From Elusimicrobiaceae bacterium (GTDB taxonomy: Bacteria; Elusimicrobiota; Elusimicrobia; Elusimicrobiales; Elusimicrobiaceae), in NCBI GenBank assembly GCA_017961585.1, contig JAGCWX010000016.1, positions 1-64,000 of the forward strand: 64,000 nucleotides of DNA. Reading direction: 5' to 3'. The position numbers were made by a program, and so were the translations under genes. Below, piece by piece: positions 52,801 to 62,520 of this stretch; the stretch's first letter is position 1; each line of letters begins with the position of its first letter. Below the pieces are notes generated by a model that worked only from the letters and a program-made list of their open reading frames with translations, was not told the DNA's origin and ran no database searches.

Positions 52801-53517
52801 CTAGAGTAAATTTTTCATTTCTTCCACCGCGCTGGGAAGCCCGGTAAATATAGCCCGTTGCACAATGGAAAAGCCAATGTTGAGGCAAGAGAATTCTCCA
52901 ATATCGGCCACGGCCAATACATTGCGATAGTTGAGCCCATGCCCGGCGTGCACCTCTAGCCCCAGTTCTTGAGCCAACAGCGCAGACAAAGCCAATTCCT
53001 GCAAACGTTCTTTGGTTTGTTTAGGAGTTTTGGCTTCACTATAAGCGCGAGTGCAAAGCTCTACCATATCCGCCCCTAATTTGGCTGCAATACGTAAATC
53101 GGTAGCAACAGGATCTACAAATAAGCTTACTAAAATATGCTTTTGATGTAATTTTTTAATCACGCCGGCCAATTTCTTTTGCAAGGCCGGGGTAAATTTA
53201 AGCCCGCCGGTGGTGGTTACTTCGCCGGGTAATTCCGGCACGATACATACGGAATGAGGTTTGTATTTCAAAACCGCTTTTTGAGCAAAATCATCTACCG
53301 AGCATTCCACGTGGATATGCTTGGCAAACAATTTGCACAAAGCAGCCACGTCTTTTTCTTGAATATGGCGTTGGTCTTTGCGCAGGTGAACCACTACGTA
53401 GTTTGCCCCGGCCGATAGCACCACCGCCGCAGCATCTAAGGGATCCGGCCGCGTAGAACGGCGTGCTTGGCGCAACGTAGCAATATGATCAATATTTACA
53501 CCTAATTTCAAACTCAT
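52801..53517 (-). CDS. pdxJ: Pyridoxine 5'-phosphate synthase
   Basis: 238 residues. GVNIDHIATLRQARR at the start, HLRKDQRHIQ, VPELPGEVTTTGGL and EVHAGHGLNYRNV are diagnostic. It makes pyridoxine phosphate in the DXP-dependent vitamin B6 route. It starts 4 nt inside glmM. B6 supply relates to NifS and other PLP enzymes only in general terms. Confidence 0.97.
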   Translation of the reverse strand: MSLKLGVNIDHIATLRQARRSTRPDPLDAAAVVLSAGANYVVVHLRKDQRHIQEKDVAALCKLFAKHIHVECSVDDFAQKAVLKYKPHSVCIVPELPGEVTTTGGLKFTPALQKKLAGVIKKLHQKHILVSLFVDPVATDLRIAAKLGADMVELCTRAYSEAKTPKQTKERLQELALSALLAQELGLEVHAGHGLNYRNVLAVADIGEFSCLNIGFSIVQRAIFTGLPSAVEEMKNLL

Positions 53518-54866
53518 TTGCGTACCTCCGTTTTTTGTTGGTACAATTTTTCTACTTCATCTAATACACGTTTTACCATTTGTTCCTCTTGTCCTTCCAC
53601 TAAAATACGCAGTTTAGGTTCCGTGCCGCTATAGCGCACTACCACCCGGCCTTTGCCTTGCATGGTTTTTTCAATTTGAGCCACGCCCGGCAAAAACCCA
53701 TCTAAACTTTCCAAGGGCGGCTTGGCCGTTACCGGGATTGCCTTAAGTTGGCTGGGGTATTTTTGCCATTGGTCTAAGAACCAGCTGGCGGGCTTACCTG
53801 ATTTTTTAACAAACTGCAAAAATTGTAAGGCCGACAAAACCCCATCGCCCGTATTGGCAAACTGTCTAAAAATAATATGGCCCGAGGTCTCCCCCCCGAT
53901 GGACAAATTCCCTTTTTCCAACGCTTCGGAAACGTACTTATCGCCCACGGTGGTTAGTTCTACATCCACTCCGTTTTCTTTCAAATAGTTAATGCAGCCC
54001 AAATTGGCCATTACGGTAAGTACCGCTTTGTTGGAGGCCAACGTGCCGGCTTGTTTCATGCAAAGAGCCGAAGAAGCAATGATATTATCGCCATCTAATT
54101 GACGGCCTTTCTCGTCGGATGCAATGACCCGGTCGGCATCGCCATCAAAGCTAAAGCCCATAAAAGCGTGCTCGCGCACAGTTAAATCTTGCATGAACTG
54201 GGTATGTAAGGCCCCTACATTTTTGTTGATATTAGTACCGTCCGGCTTGGCGGCGGTAACGGTTACGGGCATCCCCAGTCCGGCAAATACATTGACGGCC
54301 ACTTGATAGCTGGCCCCGTTCGCACAATCCAACACAATTTTGGTCCCTTTTAGAATTTCTTTATCTACGGTGGACATCAAAAATTGTTCATATTGTTTGA
54401 CTAATGAAAAATCTTCCACCCATTTTCCCGTAGGGGCAGGAACGGTAGCCAAGGCATCAATTTTGGCTTCAATCGCATTTTCCAAGGTTTCCGGCAATTT
54501 GGTACCGCGGTTGGTAAAAAATTTAATTCCGTTAAACTCGGCCGGGTTGTGGCTGGCGGAAATAACAATGCCGCACAAGCTGTTTGTTTTTTTAACCAGG
54601 TACGCTACGGACGGCGTAGGGGATATCCCAACACTGATAACATCCACTCCGCTGGCGCGAATCCCTTTTTGCAAGGCATCCAAAATGCCCGGGCCCGAAG
54701 CCCGCGAATCCTGCGCAATGATAACCTGCGGGAGGAGTTTTTTGTTTTGGGCACTGGCCTTGAGTTCATTTAACGCCACATAACCTAGCTTTGTAATAAA
54801 ATCATCTACCAGCGGGAATTGCCCTGCAATTGCACGTATCCCGTCTGTTCCAAAATATTTTCCCAT
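53514..54866 (-). CDS. glmM: Phosphoglucosamine mutase
   Basis: 450 residues. YFGTDGIRAIAG, phosphoserine loop SASHNPAEFNGIKFF (about 100-114), metal loop DGDADR (about 240-245) and C-terminal RYSGTEPKLRI. It converts glucosamine 6-phosphate to the 1-phosphate for UDP-GlcNAc. In one operon with glmS, separated by pdxJ. AAGGA precedes the ATG. Confidence 0.97.
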   Translation of the reverse strand: MGKYFGTDGIRAIAGQFPLVDDFITKLGYVALNELKASAQNKKLLPQVIIAQDSRASGPGILDALQKGIRASGVDVISVGISPTPSVAYLVKKTNSLCGIVISASHNPAEFNGIKFFTNRGTKLPETLENAIEAKIDALATVPAPTGKWVEDFSLVKQYEQFLMSTVDKEILKGTKIVLDCANGASYQVAVNVFAGLGMPVTVTAAKPDGTNINKNVGALHTQFMQDLTVREHAFMGFSFDGDADRVIASDEKGRQLDGDNIIASSALCMKQAGTLASNKAVLTVMANLGCINYLKENGVDVELTTVGDKYVSEALEKGNLSIGGETSGHIIFRQFANTGDGVLSALQFLQFVKKSGKPASWFLDQWQKYPSQLKAIPVTAKPPLESLDGFLPGVAQIEKTMQGKGRVVVRYSGTEPKLRILVEGQEEQMVKRVLDEVEKLYQQKTEVRK

Positions 54867-54902
54867 AATTTATCCTTCCAAATTGCCGTAATCATGCACT
54901 GT

Positions 54903-56849
54903 CTACGGTTCTATTTCAAATAAATCACCTTGTTTGGCTTTTGGTTTTTCCGTTTGAGCCACCGGGGTGGTTTCCTGCGCCAACTCGTCCGCCGCCTGCT
55001 GTGCGGTTTCGGTTTGTTGGGCTTGGGCCGGTTTTAAACCTAAAATTTCATCAATTTCTTTGGCCTCTACTACTTCTTTTTCCAATAGTACAGACACCAA
55101 CTTATCAAACGCAGGCCGGTGGGCTGTAATAATCTCTTTGGCACGTGCGTAAGAAGTTTTGATCAAATTCATAATTTCTTCGTCAATCACCTTGGCTAAT
55201 TGCTGCGAATAGGTGGTATGGCGGGAAATATCGCGTCCCAAGAACACTTCACCTTCGTCGGCACTGGGCAAGGAAATGGGGCCTAACTTTTCGCTCATCC
55301 CCAACTCCATGACCATTTTACGGGCATAAGCCATGGCCTTGTTCAAATCGTCACTAGCGCCGGAAGTAATTTCGCCGAACACAATTTCTTCGGCTCCACG
55401 TCCCGCCAGCAGAATACACAACCGGTCCTTAAATTCGGACTTGCTGACCAAAAATTTATCTTCCACCGGCAACTGTAAAGTATATCCCAACGCTTGTCCC
55501 CGCGGAATGATAGACACTTTATGTACCGGGTCCGAATGGTCGGTAAGGCGCGCTACCAGCGTATGCCCTACTTCGTGCGCGGCAATTACCTGCAATTCGT
55601 GCTTGGAAATAATGCGGCTCTTCTTTTGCGGGCCGGCAATCACACGTTCAATGGCTTCATCCATATCGGAGGGTTCCACCGCTTCTTTATCGGCACGAGC
55701 CGCCAAAATGGCAGCTTCGTTGACAACGTTGGCTAAATCGGCCCCTACAAAACCGGGGGTTCCCTTGGCCACGGTTTTCAAGTCTACATCTTCGGCCAAT
55801 TTTACTTTTTTGGCGTGTACCTTTAAAATCTCTTCGCGGCCCTTCAAGTCCGGTGCGGGCACGGAAATATGCCGATCAAAGCGACCGGGACGAATGAGCG
55901 CCGGGTCCAACACGTCCGGGCGGTTGGTGGACGCCATCAAAATAATCCCTTGTTTGCTTTCAAACCCGTCCAGTTCAATGAGCAATTGGTTAAGCGTTTG
56001 TTCGCGCTCGTCGTGTCCGCCACCGATACCGGCAAAACGTCGGCGGCCTACGGCGTCCAATTCGTCAATAAAGATAATCGCGGGGGAATTCTTTTTGGCT
56101 TGGTCAAACAAGTCCCGCACGCGGGCGGCACCCACCCCCACAAACATTTCCACAAATTCAGAGGCGGAAGCAGAGAAGAACGCCACCCCGGCTTCGCCCG
56201 CTACGGCTTTCGCCAACAAGGTTTTACCGGTGCCCGGGGCTCCATACAAAAGCACCCCTTTGGGTAATTTTCCCCCTAATTTTTGGAATTTTTTGGGATT
56301 TTTCAAAAATTTAATGATATCTTCCAGCTCTTCTTTGGCTTCATCACAACCGGCCACATCTTTGAAGGTAACGGTTTGTTGGCTGGGATCTTGCATTTTG
56401 GCTTTACTGCGCGCAAAGCTCATCGCGCTTTTGCCGTCGCTACGTTGCGGGCGCAAAAAGATAAACCACCACAGCCCTACCAAAAGTACAATCCACAAGA
56501 TATTAAATAACATGCTGCCAATCCAGCTGTTATCTTTTTGGGCTTTGTATTTGATATTGGCGGCGGATAATTCCTTGACCAAATCCGGGTCGGCCATGCG
56601 AACGGTTTTAAAAGGGACGAATTGGTCCTTATCGTTTTTGTACAGGCCGGAAATCACTTCCGGAGCAACAGTTAAATCCGACACTTGGGCCGCGGCAACT
56701 TTCTGTTTGAATTCTGAATAGTCCAACGTAGCTTGTTTAGCTCCCGGGCGGTTAAATAGCACAATCATCAATACAAAAACGGCAATCCACCCAAGGATCT
56801 GCCCCACCGAAATCATTTTACGGTTATGGGAATGTTTATTGTTTTTCAT
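54903..56849 (-). CDS. ftsH: ATP-dependent zinc metalloprotease FtsH
   Basis: 648 residues. Two transmembrane helices (about 13-31 and 111-130) flank a small periplasmic domain; AAA module with GAPGTGKT (about 204-211), FIDELDAVG and RPGRFDRHI; protease domain with HEVGH (about 426-430). It degrades membrane proteins and regulators. The tail (about 600-648) is Gln/Ala/Thr-rich. Start overlaps the hpt stop by 1 nt; hpt-ftsH order is also known from Firmicutes. Confidence 0.98.
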   Translation of the reverse strand: MKNNKHSHNRKMISVGQILGWIAVFVLMIVLFNRPGAKQATLDYSEFKQKVAAAQVSDLTVAPEVISGLYKNDKDQFVPFKTVRMADPDLVKELSAANIKYKAQKDNSWIGSMLFNILWIVLLVGLWWFIFLRPQRSDGKSAMSFARSKAKMQDPSQQTVTFKDVAGCDEAKEELEDIIKFLKNPKKFQKLGGKLPKGVLLYGAPGTGKTLLAKAVAGEAGVAFFSASASEFVEMFVGVGAARVRDLFDQAKKNSPAIIFIDELDAVGRRRFAGIGGGHDEREQTLNQLLIELDGFESKQGIILMASTNRPDVLDPALIRPGRFDRHISVPAPDLKGREEILKVHAKKVKLAEDVDLKTVAKGTPGFVGADLANVVNEAAILAARADKEAVEPSDMDEAIERVIAGPQKKSRIISKHELQVIAAHEVGHTLVARLTDHSDPVHKVSIIPRGQALGYTLQLPVEDKFLVSKSEFKDRLCILLAGRGAEEIVFGEITSGASDDLNKAMAYARKMVMELGMSEKLGPISLPSADEGEVFLGRDISRHTTYSQQLAKVIDEEIMNLIKTSYARAKEIITAHRPAFDKLVSVLLEKEVVEAKEIDEILGLKPAQAQQTETAQQAADELAQETTPVAQTEKPKAKQGDLFEIEP

Positions 56850-57376
56850 TATTTCTTAAAGACCCCTATGTAAGGTAAGTTACGGTATAGTTCGTTATAA
56901 TCCAAACCATAGCCAATGACGAAATCGTCCCCCACTTCAAAACCAATGTATTTGGGGTGAATATCCACTTTGCGGTTGCACGGTTTATCCAGCAGGCAGC
57001 AAATCTCCAAGCTGGCCGCTCCGCGCGATTGTAAGTTGGACATCAAATACTCCAGCGTCAAGCCGGTATCCACAATATCCTCTACCACTACCACGTGGCG
57101 GCCTTTGATACTTTCGCGCAGGTCCAACATGGTGCGCACTTGTCCCATGCTAGACGTGCCGGAATAGGAAGACAGGCACATAAAATCCATGTTGCAATCC
57201 ACGCTGATTTGCTTCATCAAATCGGAATAGAACAAAATACAGCCGCGTAAAATCCCCACAAACAGGGGCATTTTCCCTCGGTAATCAGCGGAAATTTGGC
57301 GGCCCAGTTCGGCTACGCGCTGGGCTAATTGCTCTTGCGAAAATAAAATACGGTCCAAAACGGGTGTTTGAGCCAT
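56849..57376 (-). CDS. hpt: Hypoxanthine phosphoribosyltransferase
   Basis: 175 residues. PRPP motif VVVVEDIVDTGLTL (about 95-108), FVGILRGCILF (residues 38-48) and CLSSYSGTSSMG flexible loop, all typical of Hpt. It salvages hypoxanthine or guanine to nucleotides. First gene of the leftward operon down to gph. AGGGAGGG precedes the ATG. Confidence 0.95.
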   Translation of the reverse strand: MAQTPVLDRILFSQEQLAQRVAELGRQISADYRGKMPLFVGILRGCILFYSDLMKQISVDCNMDFMCLSSYSGTSSMGQVRTMLDLRESIKGRHVVVVEDIVDTGLTLEYLMSNLQSRGAASLEICCLLDKPCNRKVDIHPKYIGFEVGDDFVIGYGLDYNELYRNLPYIGVFKK

Positions 57377-57524
57377 AAACCCTCCCTAAGAGAATATATA
57401 TAAAAGGATACCTTTTTTTAGAGGAAAAGGGAAGGCCTTGCGCTCTATAGCCGCTCCAAGGGCCTAGGCCCTAAATCTTGTACGCGTAGGTCCAAAGGCC
57501 CTGGTAGCTTACCGGTATGTTTGC

Positions 57525-57535
57525 AATAATATAAT
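57525..57535 (+). promoter_or_regulatory. -10 region, predicted leaderless promoter
   Basis: TTGCAATAATATAAT: TATAAT at 57530-57535 is 6 nt before the ATG at 57542; the overlapping AATAAT is 8 nt before ATG 57539. No Shine-Dalgarno. Upstream (57459-57472) lies a perfect 14-bp palindrome AGGGCCTAGGCCCT. Confidence 0.5.
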
Positions 57536-57541
57536 TGTATG

Positions 57542-59065
57542 ATGAAAAAACCAATCCTTATGTTTGCCGTTTTAAGCTGTTTCTTAAGCAACATCCCCGC
57601 CGCGGCGTTAGCGGCCGATAAGCTGCAACAAGCTGTTACCCAGCGGGTAGAAGGCCTGGCCTCAACCCAAACCCCCGGCCCGATTACCAGCTGGTATGGG
57701 CTGCCTGTAATTACCTGGCAACAAGCCGATCAATATATTGCGCAAGGGAAGAAAGATCAAGCCCAAATTCAACAAGATCTTAGCGAACTGGCCGGCGTGA
57801 AGGTACAATTAACCAAAGCCCAATGGATGCAACGTAAAGTAGAAATGCAACCCCAGCAAGGCACGCTAAATTATGCCGAAGTGACCAAAGGCAAAAAATA
57901 TATTTTTATTTCTGAATTGCACGAAGTGGCCCCTGTCCAAGCGGAAGTACAACAAATCCTTAAAGCAGTGCGCGCTAAAAACCCGGGTAAAAAAATCTTA
58001 CTGGCCACGGAATTTGCCAGTCTGCAACACCCGCAGTCTAACCCTTTGCAACTCAATAACCGCAGCTCTTTGCACGACTATGGGTACGATTGGATTCCCG
58101 ATACAGCCGACAAACTTAAAATAGACGTATTGGCTTTGGATGATGAAATTGTGCAATTTCTCGCCGATGGAACTACGCTAGTTAAAGTTGGCGAACAATA
58201 CTTGCGTACCAACGTAGAAACGGACCCTCGCTCCGTGCAAATTTTGCAACGCTTTCCGGATGATTTCAAGGGGCCTTTCCCCTCTAAACCCGGGATTGAA
58301 AATACTTGTGCGTTTGAAGTGTTACACAAAAAAGCACCGGCCGCTTTCAAAGCCGTTACCGCTCAACAAATAAAAGAAGCCACTGCTGCTATCGCGCCAA
58401 ACCCCGGGGATGAAAAATGGTATGCCGTATATATGAACTGTGTCAAAACCAGCAGGGCCACCCAAGTCAGCCAGGCGGATCTGAAACGTTTGCTCAAAGC
58501 ACAATACGTGGGTCGGGAAATTTTAGGCAGCTATTGGGGTATCATCCAACGCAACAAACAATGGGCCAACCGCATTAATCAAGTAGCCCCCAATTATGAT
58601 ATCGTAATCGTTTGGGCGGGAGGAGCCCATGTGGACAATCCGGACTCTTGGCCCAGCACCGATGTACTTTTAAATCAAGCGGAAAACTCCGTTTACTTTT
58701 CCGTCAATTTAACAACCGCCGGTTTAGAGGCACACCGCAGCCAAATACAAAGATACATCAGCTTTTATGAAAATGTGAACATGCGCAATTCAAGTGCTAC
58801 GTTGGACCAAATCATAGCCAAACAGCGCAACACGCATCAAAGCATGTTCCCGTCTATCAACCCGGATCGGCCTTTCTTTGTAAATCAAACAATCTCGGTC
58901 GGGTTGCAAATTCCAGCAGAACTGGAGGATTCTTCTCAAACTGCGCTCTTGCAGCACCTTGTAACTTACGGGAAAAGTCTGCAAGAAAAACTAAACACTA
59001 CCGTGTGCACTAAGCAGCAATTCCCGGCGGCCGAACCGTCCACTTATTATGTTTTTGTACAGTAG
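57542..59065 (+). CDS. Exported TIKI/ChaN-like protein, copy 1
   Basis: 507 residues with a signal peptide (cleavage after ALA, about residue 25). Motifs of the TIKI/TraB/ChaN superfamily: KYIFISELHEVAP (about 120-132, normally GExH, here SELH), ILLATEF, LALDDEIVQFL, and YDIVIVWAGGAHVDNP (GxxH type) near 355-370. Related proteins are metal-dependent proteases or haem-binding; function here unknown. A downstream paralogue shares TSWYGLPVITW and the same motifs. ATG 57539 is equally possible. Confidence 0.72.
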   Translation: MKKPILMFAVLSCFLSNIPAAALAADKLQQAVTQRVEGLASTQTPGPITSWYGLPVITWQQADQYIAQGKKDQAQIQQDLSELAGVKVQLTKAQWMQRKVEMQPQQGTLNYAEVTKGKKYIFISELHEVAPVQAEVQQILKAVRAKNPGKKILLATEFASLQHPQSNPLQLNNRSSLHDYGYDWIPDTADKLKIDVLALDDEIVQFLADGTTLVKVGEQYLRTNVETDPRSVQILQRFPDDFKGPFPSKPGIENTCAFEVLHKKAPAAFKAVTAQQIKEATAAIAPNPGDEKWYAVYMNCVKTSRATQVSQADLKRLLKAQYVGREILGSYWGIIQRNKQWANRINQVAPNYDIVIVWAGGAHVDNPDSWPSTDVLLNQAENSVYFSVNLTTAGLEAHRSQIQRYISFYENVNMRNSSATLDQIIAKQRNTHQSMFPSINPDRPFFVNQTISVGLQIPAELEDSSQTALLQHLVTYGKSLQEKLNTTVCTKQQFPAAEPSTYYVFVQ

Positions 59066-59094
59066 GATGAGCTTAATTTACGAGGAAAAACACC

Positions 59095-60618
59095 ATGAAA
59101 AAATCGTTATTTGTTCTAACCCTAGTTTCTTGCTTGTTAACTTACCTACCGGCCGGTGCCGTAGGGCAAAAAACGTTGCAAAACGCGCTGGAACGGCGGG
59201 TAGCCGTTGCGCGTAAAACAGCAACCCCTGCCTCCCCGAAACACCCCACGTTTCAAACAGGTGCCCCCACCTCTTGGTATGGGCTGCCTGTAATTACCTG
59301 GGAAGATTTGGAGCAAAGCATCCACAAATTTACTAACCAGATGGAACAAGTTAATCTGCTCAACAATTTATTAGTAGAATTGGAATACGACGAAATGGCA
59401 ACCGTTATAAATCAGCAACTTCAACAGGGCTCCCCGGACTACAAAACCGCCATTGCAAATAAAAAATATATCTACATCGGGGAAACGCACGACTTTCCTG
59501 CCGTACAAGAAGAAGTTTTTAAATTGTTACGTATCATTCGCCAGGAAAATCCAAATAAAAAAATACTATTGGCTACCGAGTTTTTAGCCCCGAAACACCC
59601 AATGTTTGCACCGTTATTCCTTCAAGGGAAAGCAACTTTTGCGGAAGAAGGATACCCGGGATTGCTGGCGCAAGCAAATAATTTGCAAATGGACCTTTTG
59701 GCCCTGGATGATGAAATTATCCAAATGTTGCCGGACGGGAGCGACTTGATAAAGATAGGGCAAAAATACCTGCACACCGATATACGCTTTGACTTCCGCG
59801 CGCAACAGCTTTTAAACCCTTTTTTACAAGAAATAAAAGAGGCCGCGCAAGAAACTGATTTGGCTCATTCAGACAGTTGTCTATTTGAAACCCTATACCA
59901 AGCCAAAACCCCGGCCGATTTCCAAGCAGCCCCGCGTCGTCAACTTTCCCTGGAAGAAACCGCAATCATTACCCCCGGGAGTGAACTCTTTTGGCAAGTG
60001 TATTTTCAATGCTTATATTCGGACGAGAAGAAACCTCAACTTACCCAAGAGCAAGTTCTGCGTCTATACAAAGCTCAAAGACTCATGGAACTAATAAAGG
60101 CAAGCGAGTGGGGCGCAGTGGAACGAAACAAACAATGGCATAAGCACCTTGAAGAAGTACAAGCCAATTACGACATTGTCATTGTGTGGGTCGGTTCCGG
60201 TCATTTAGAAGGGAGAGCATTCTCTCATCCTTCCCTTACCCGGCTTTTAAACCACCCGGAAAATTCCGTAGAAATACACATTCAACCCGCCGAAATGGCT
60301 AAAATGGATTCGGACGACGGTTATGCACAACGGGGTGAATGGTTGGAAGACCAAGGATTAGCGCTCCAAGACGAATTTACGCATATAGATAAAGAGCCGC
60401 TTGTGGACTTTTCTAAACCGTTTTTTATAAAACTCACCGCCCCTGTTAAAGAAAAGAAGGAACCTCAATCCGCAAAATCTATAGAAGATTTTACCTGGGA
60501 ACAACCCCGGAAAGATTTTATGGAACAAGTGCTCATAGATCGGATGGAGCAGTATATTGAGGCCCCGGCAAACAGCCAAGAACCCATCAGAACCCTTTAC
60601 ATAGTTAATGTGAAATAG
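59095..60618 (+). CDS. Exported TIKI/ChaN-like protein, copy 2
   Basis: 507 residues, signal peptide (cleavage near AGA, about residue 22). Same layout as the preceding gene: TSWYGLPVITWEDLEQ, KYIYIGETHDFPAVQEEV with a canonical GETH, KILLATEFLAPKHP, LLALDDEIIQML, and YDIVIVWVGSGHLEG. GAGGA precedes the ATG and the gap is 29 nt, so the pair is probably co-transcribed. The C-terminal 130 residues diverge. One Cys pair (CLFETLY...CLYSDE) is shared in position with copy 1, perhaps a disulphide. Confidence 0.75.
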   Translation: MKKSLFVLTLVSCLLTYLPAGAVGQKTLQNALERRVAVARKTATPASPKHPTFQTGAPTSWYGLPVITWEDLEQSIHKFTNQMEQVNLLNNLLVELEYDEMATVINQQLQQGSPDYKTAIANKKYIYIGETHDFPAVQEEVFKLLRIIRQENPNKKILLATEFLAPKHPMFAPLFLQGKATFAEEGYPGLLAQANNLQMDLLALDDEIIQMLPDGSDLIKIGQKYLHTDIRFDFRAQQLLNPFLQEIKEAAQETDLAHSDSCLFETLYQAKTPADFQAAPRRQLSLEETAIITPGSELFWQVYFQCLYSDEKKPQLTQEQVLRLYKAQRLMELIKASEWGAVERNKQWHKHLEEVQANYDIVIVWVGSGHLEGRAFSHPSLTRLLNHPENSVEIHIQPAEMAKMDSDDGYAQRGEWLEDQGLALQDEFTHIDKEPLVDFSKPFFIKLTAPVKEKKEPQSAKSIEDFTWEQPRKDFMEQVLIDRMEQYIEAPANSQEPIRTLYIVNVK

Positions 60619-60651
60619 CGGGGCTGTTTCTCAACGTTTGCTCGGCGATTC

Positions 60652-62520
60652 TTATCGTCCAAACAACTTGCCGATTTCTTCCATGCTAAGTTGTGCTAAC
60701 ACAGGGCGGCCATGCGGGCAATGCATACCGTCTTTGCAGTTTTTCATATTTTCCAGCAAGGTTTCGGCCTCGGCCGCAGTTAAGGCATCGTGCGCTTTTA
60801 CAGCCCGTTTACAAGCCAACATCGCAATCATTTTACGTTTTAAAGTGTCCGTGGATTTGGCCGGATCCCCCACCACATCGGCTAGCGACACAATAAACGC
60901 TTTGATATCTGCTTCTTTAAAACGCACTACGTTGGGCATTGTTTTTACCAACACCGTACGGGCCGAAAAGGGTTCTATTTCAAACCCGGCACTTTTAAGC
61001 CAGGCCGTCCACGAGAGCAAACTCTCCACCTGAGAAGGCGGCAAATCTACATGCAAAGGGAACAGCAATTTTTGCGTTTGCAAGGATTGTTTTTCAAAGG
61101 CATCTAAATACTGTTCAAAAAGTACCCGTTCCTGGGCTGCGTGCTGATCAATAACCACCAACCCTTGCGGGTTTTCAAATAATAAATAGCTACGTTGTAA
61201 CTGCCCCAAATAATGATATGGGCCTTGGTACCACTGCGGCCCGTCCGAGGTTTTTTCCGTTTGCGGGGCGGCCTTGGCGGGAGCTTCCTCCCGGGCAGAT
61301 TGTTCCGCAGGACGGTGGCTGTACTCAACCGGTTCTTCGGTTTCGCGCAAATCTTTAACAGGTTTCACAAAAAAACTGTCTAGCGACGCCGTAGAAATCG
61401 GTTTGGGGGATTGGGCCTGGGCGGCAAAATCTTCCATGGGCTTGTTGAACAGTTTGGTGGCCGCCGGTTGAGCGGGCTTGGGCAGATCCAGGGTCGGCTT
61501 CGTCAACTGCACTTCCACCGGGCGTGCGTTGCCAAAAATAGTTTGCCCGGCATTTTTCATTACGGTATAAAAAACCGCGTGTTCATCTTCAAAACGCACA
61601 TCGCGTTTTTGTGGGTGGATATTGACGTCAAACGCAGCCGGTGGCAACGTCATATACATTAAAAACGCAGGGTGCGTATTTTGCCCGCGTGCATTTTGAT
61701 AGGCCTTATAGACAGCTTGCGTAATGGTTTTGGAATCAATCGGCCGGCGGTTGACAAAAATATACTGCAAATCTCGCACGTGCACCAATTTATCTGCCGG
61801 AGTAATAAAAAGCTGCAAGCCCATTTCATCAAAGGACTTATACACCAAACTGTCTGCCACTTCTTCCCCTAAAATTTGGCGGGCACGGGCCAACACGCCC
61901 TCTTTAAAATCACCTTCCTGGGCCGGCAGATGGTACACTTCCCGCCCGTTTACGGTAACATGATACCCCACGTTTAAATTAGCCAGGGCACTTTCCTCTA
62001 TTACTTTTAAAAGGCAGGCGCGTTCGTGCGAATCACTTTTCAAAAATTTAAGACGGGCAGGTACATTGTAAAACAAATCTCGTATTTCCACGGTAGTGCC
62101 AGCAATCGCAGGGGCCGGGCTTTGCGCAATTACTTTACCACCGTGCACTTCCAAACGTGCCCCATTCCCACCGGGCTGGCAGCTGGTGATAGTCATTTTG
62201 GAAACTGCCGCCACGGAGTACAATGCCTCCCCCCGGAAGCCAAACGTATGTAACGAAGACAAATCTTCAAACGCACTAATTTTGCTGGTGGCGTGACGCA
62301 GCACGCTTAACTTCAAATCCTCCGCGTCCATCCCGCACCCATTGTCATTGATGCGGATGAGTGCCCGCCCGGATCCTTCTATCGTAATATGCACCGCACT
62401 AGCCCCGGCGTCTACGGCATTTTCCAAAAGCTCTTTAAGCACACCGGCCGGGCGTTCAATTACTTCTCCCGCGGCAATTTGGCCGGCGGTTTTTTCGTCT
62501 AGTACGTGGATATTACTCAT
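60652..62520 (-). CDS. mutL: DNA mismatch repair protein MutL (endonuclease type)
   Basis: 622 residues. GHKL ATPase domain: [38 protein letters not shown]-terminal nuclease with [12 protein letters not shown] (about 450-461), [10 protein letters not shown] and CPHGRP (about 603-608), the metal-binding motifs of MutL that nicks DNA itself. This implies repair without MutH. The middle is a Pro/Ala/Glu linker (about 335-425). ATG lies 8 nt inside mutS. Confidence 0.97.
   Translation of the reverse strand: MSNIHVLDEKTAGQIAAGEVIERPAGVLKELLENAVDAGASAVHITIEGSGRALIRINDNGCGMDAEDLKLSVLRHATSKISAFEDLSSLHTFGFRGEALYSVAAVSKMTITSCQPGGNGARLEVHGGKVIAQSPAPAIAGTTVEIRDLFYNVPARLKFLKSDSHERACLLKVIEESALANLNVGYHVTVNGREVYHLPAQEGDFKEGVLARARQILGEEVADSLVYKSFDEMGLQLFITPADKLVHVRDLQYIFVNRRPIDSKTITQAVYKAYQNARGQNTHPAFLMYMTLPPAAFDVNIHPQKRDVRFEDEHAVFYTVMKNAGQTIFGNARPVEVQLTKPTLDLPKPAQPAATKLFNKPMEDFAAQAQSPKPISTASLDSFFVKPVKDLRETEEPVEYSHRPAEQSAREEAPAKAAPQTEKTSDGPQWYQGPYHYLGQLQRSYLLFENPQGLVVIDQHAAQERVLFEQYLDAFEKQSLQTQKLLFPLHVDLPPSQVESLLSWTAWLKSAGFEIEPFSARTVLVKTMPNVVRFKEADIKAFIVSLADVVGDPAKSTDTLKRKMIAMLACKRAVKAHDALTAAEAETLLENMKNCKDGMHCPHGRPVLAQLSMEEIGKLFGR

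Noticed and set aside
50928-52810. glmS ribozyme
   Set aside because: Only 10 nt separate pdxJ from glmS, too short for the ribozyme.
55333-56721. 462-residue ORF on the + strand
   Set aside because: It is exactly antisense to ftsH, Ser/Pro/Thr-rich, with no ribosome site or family motif; a shadow of codon bias.
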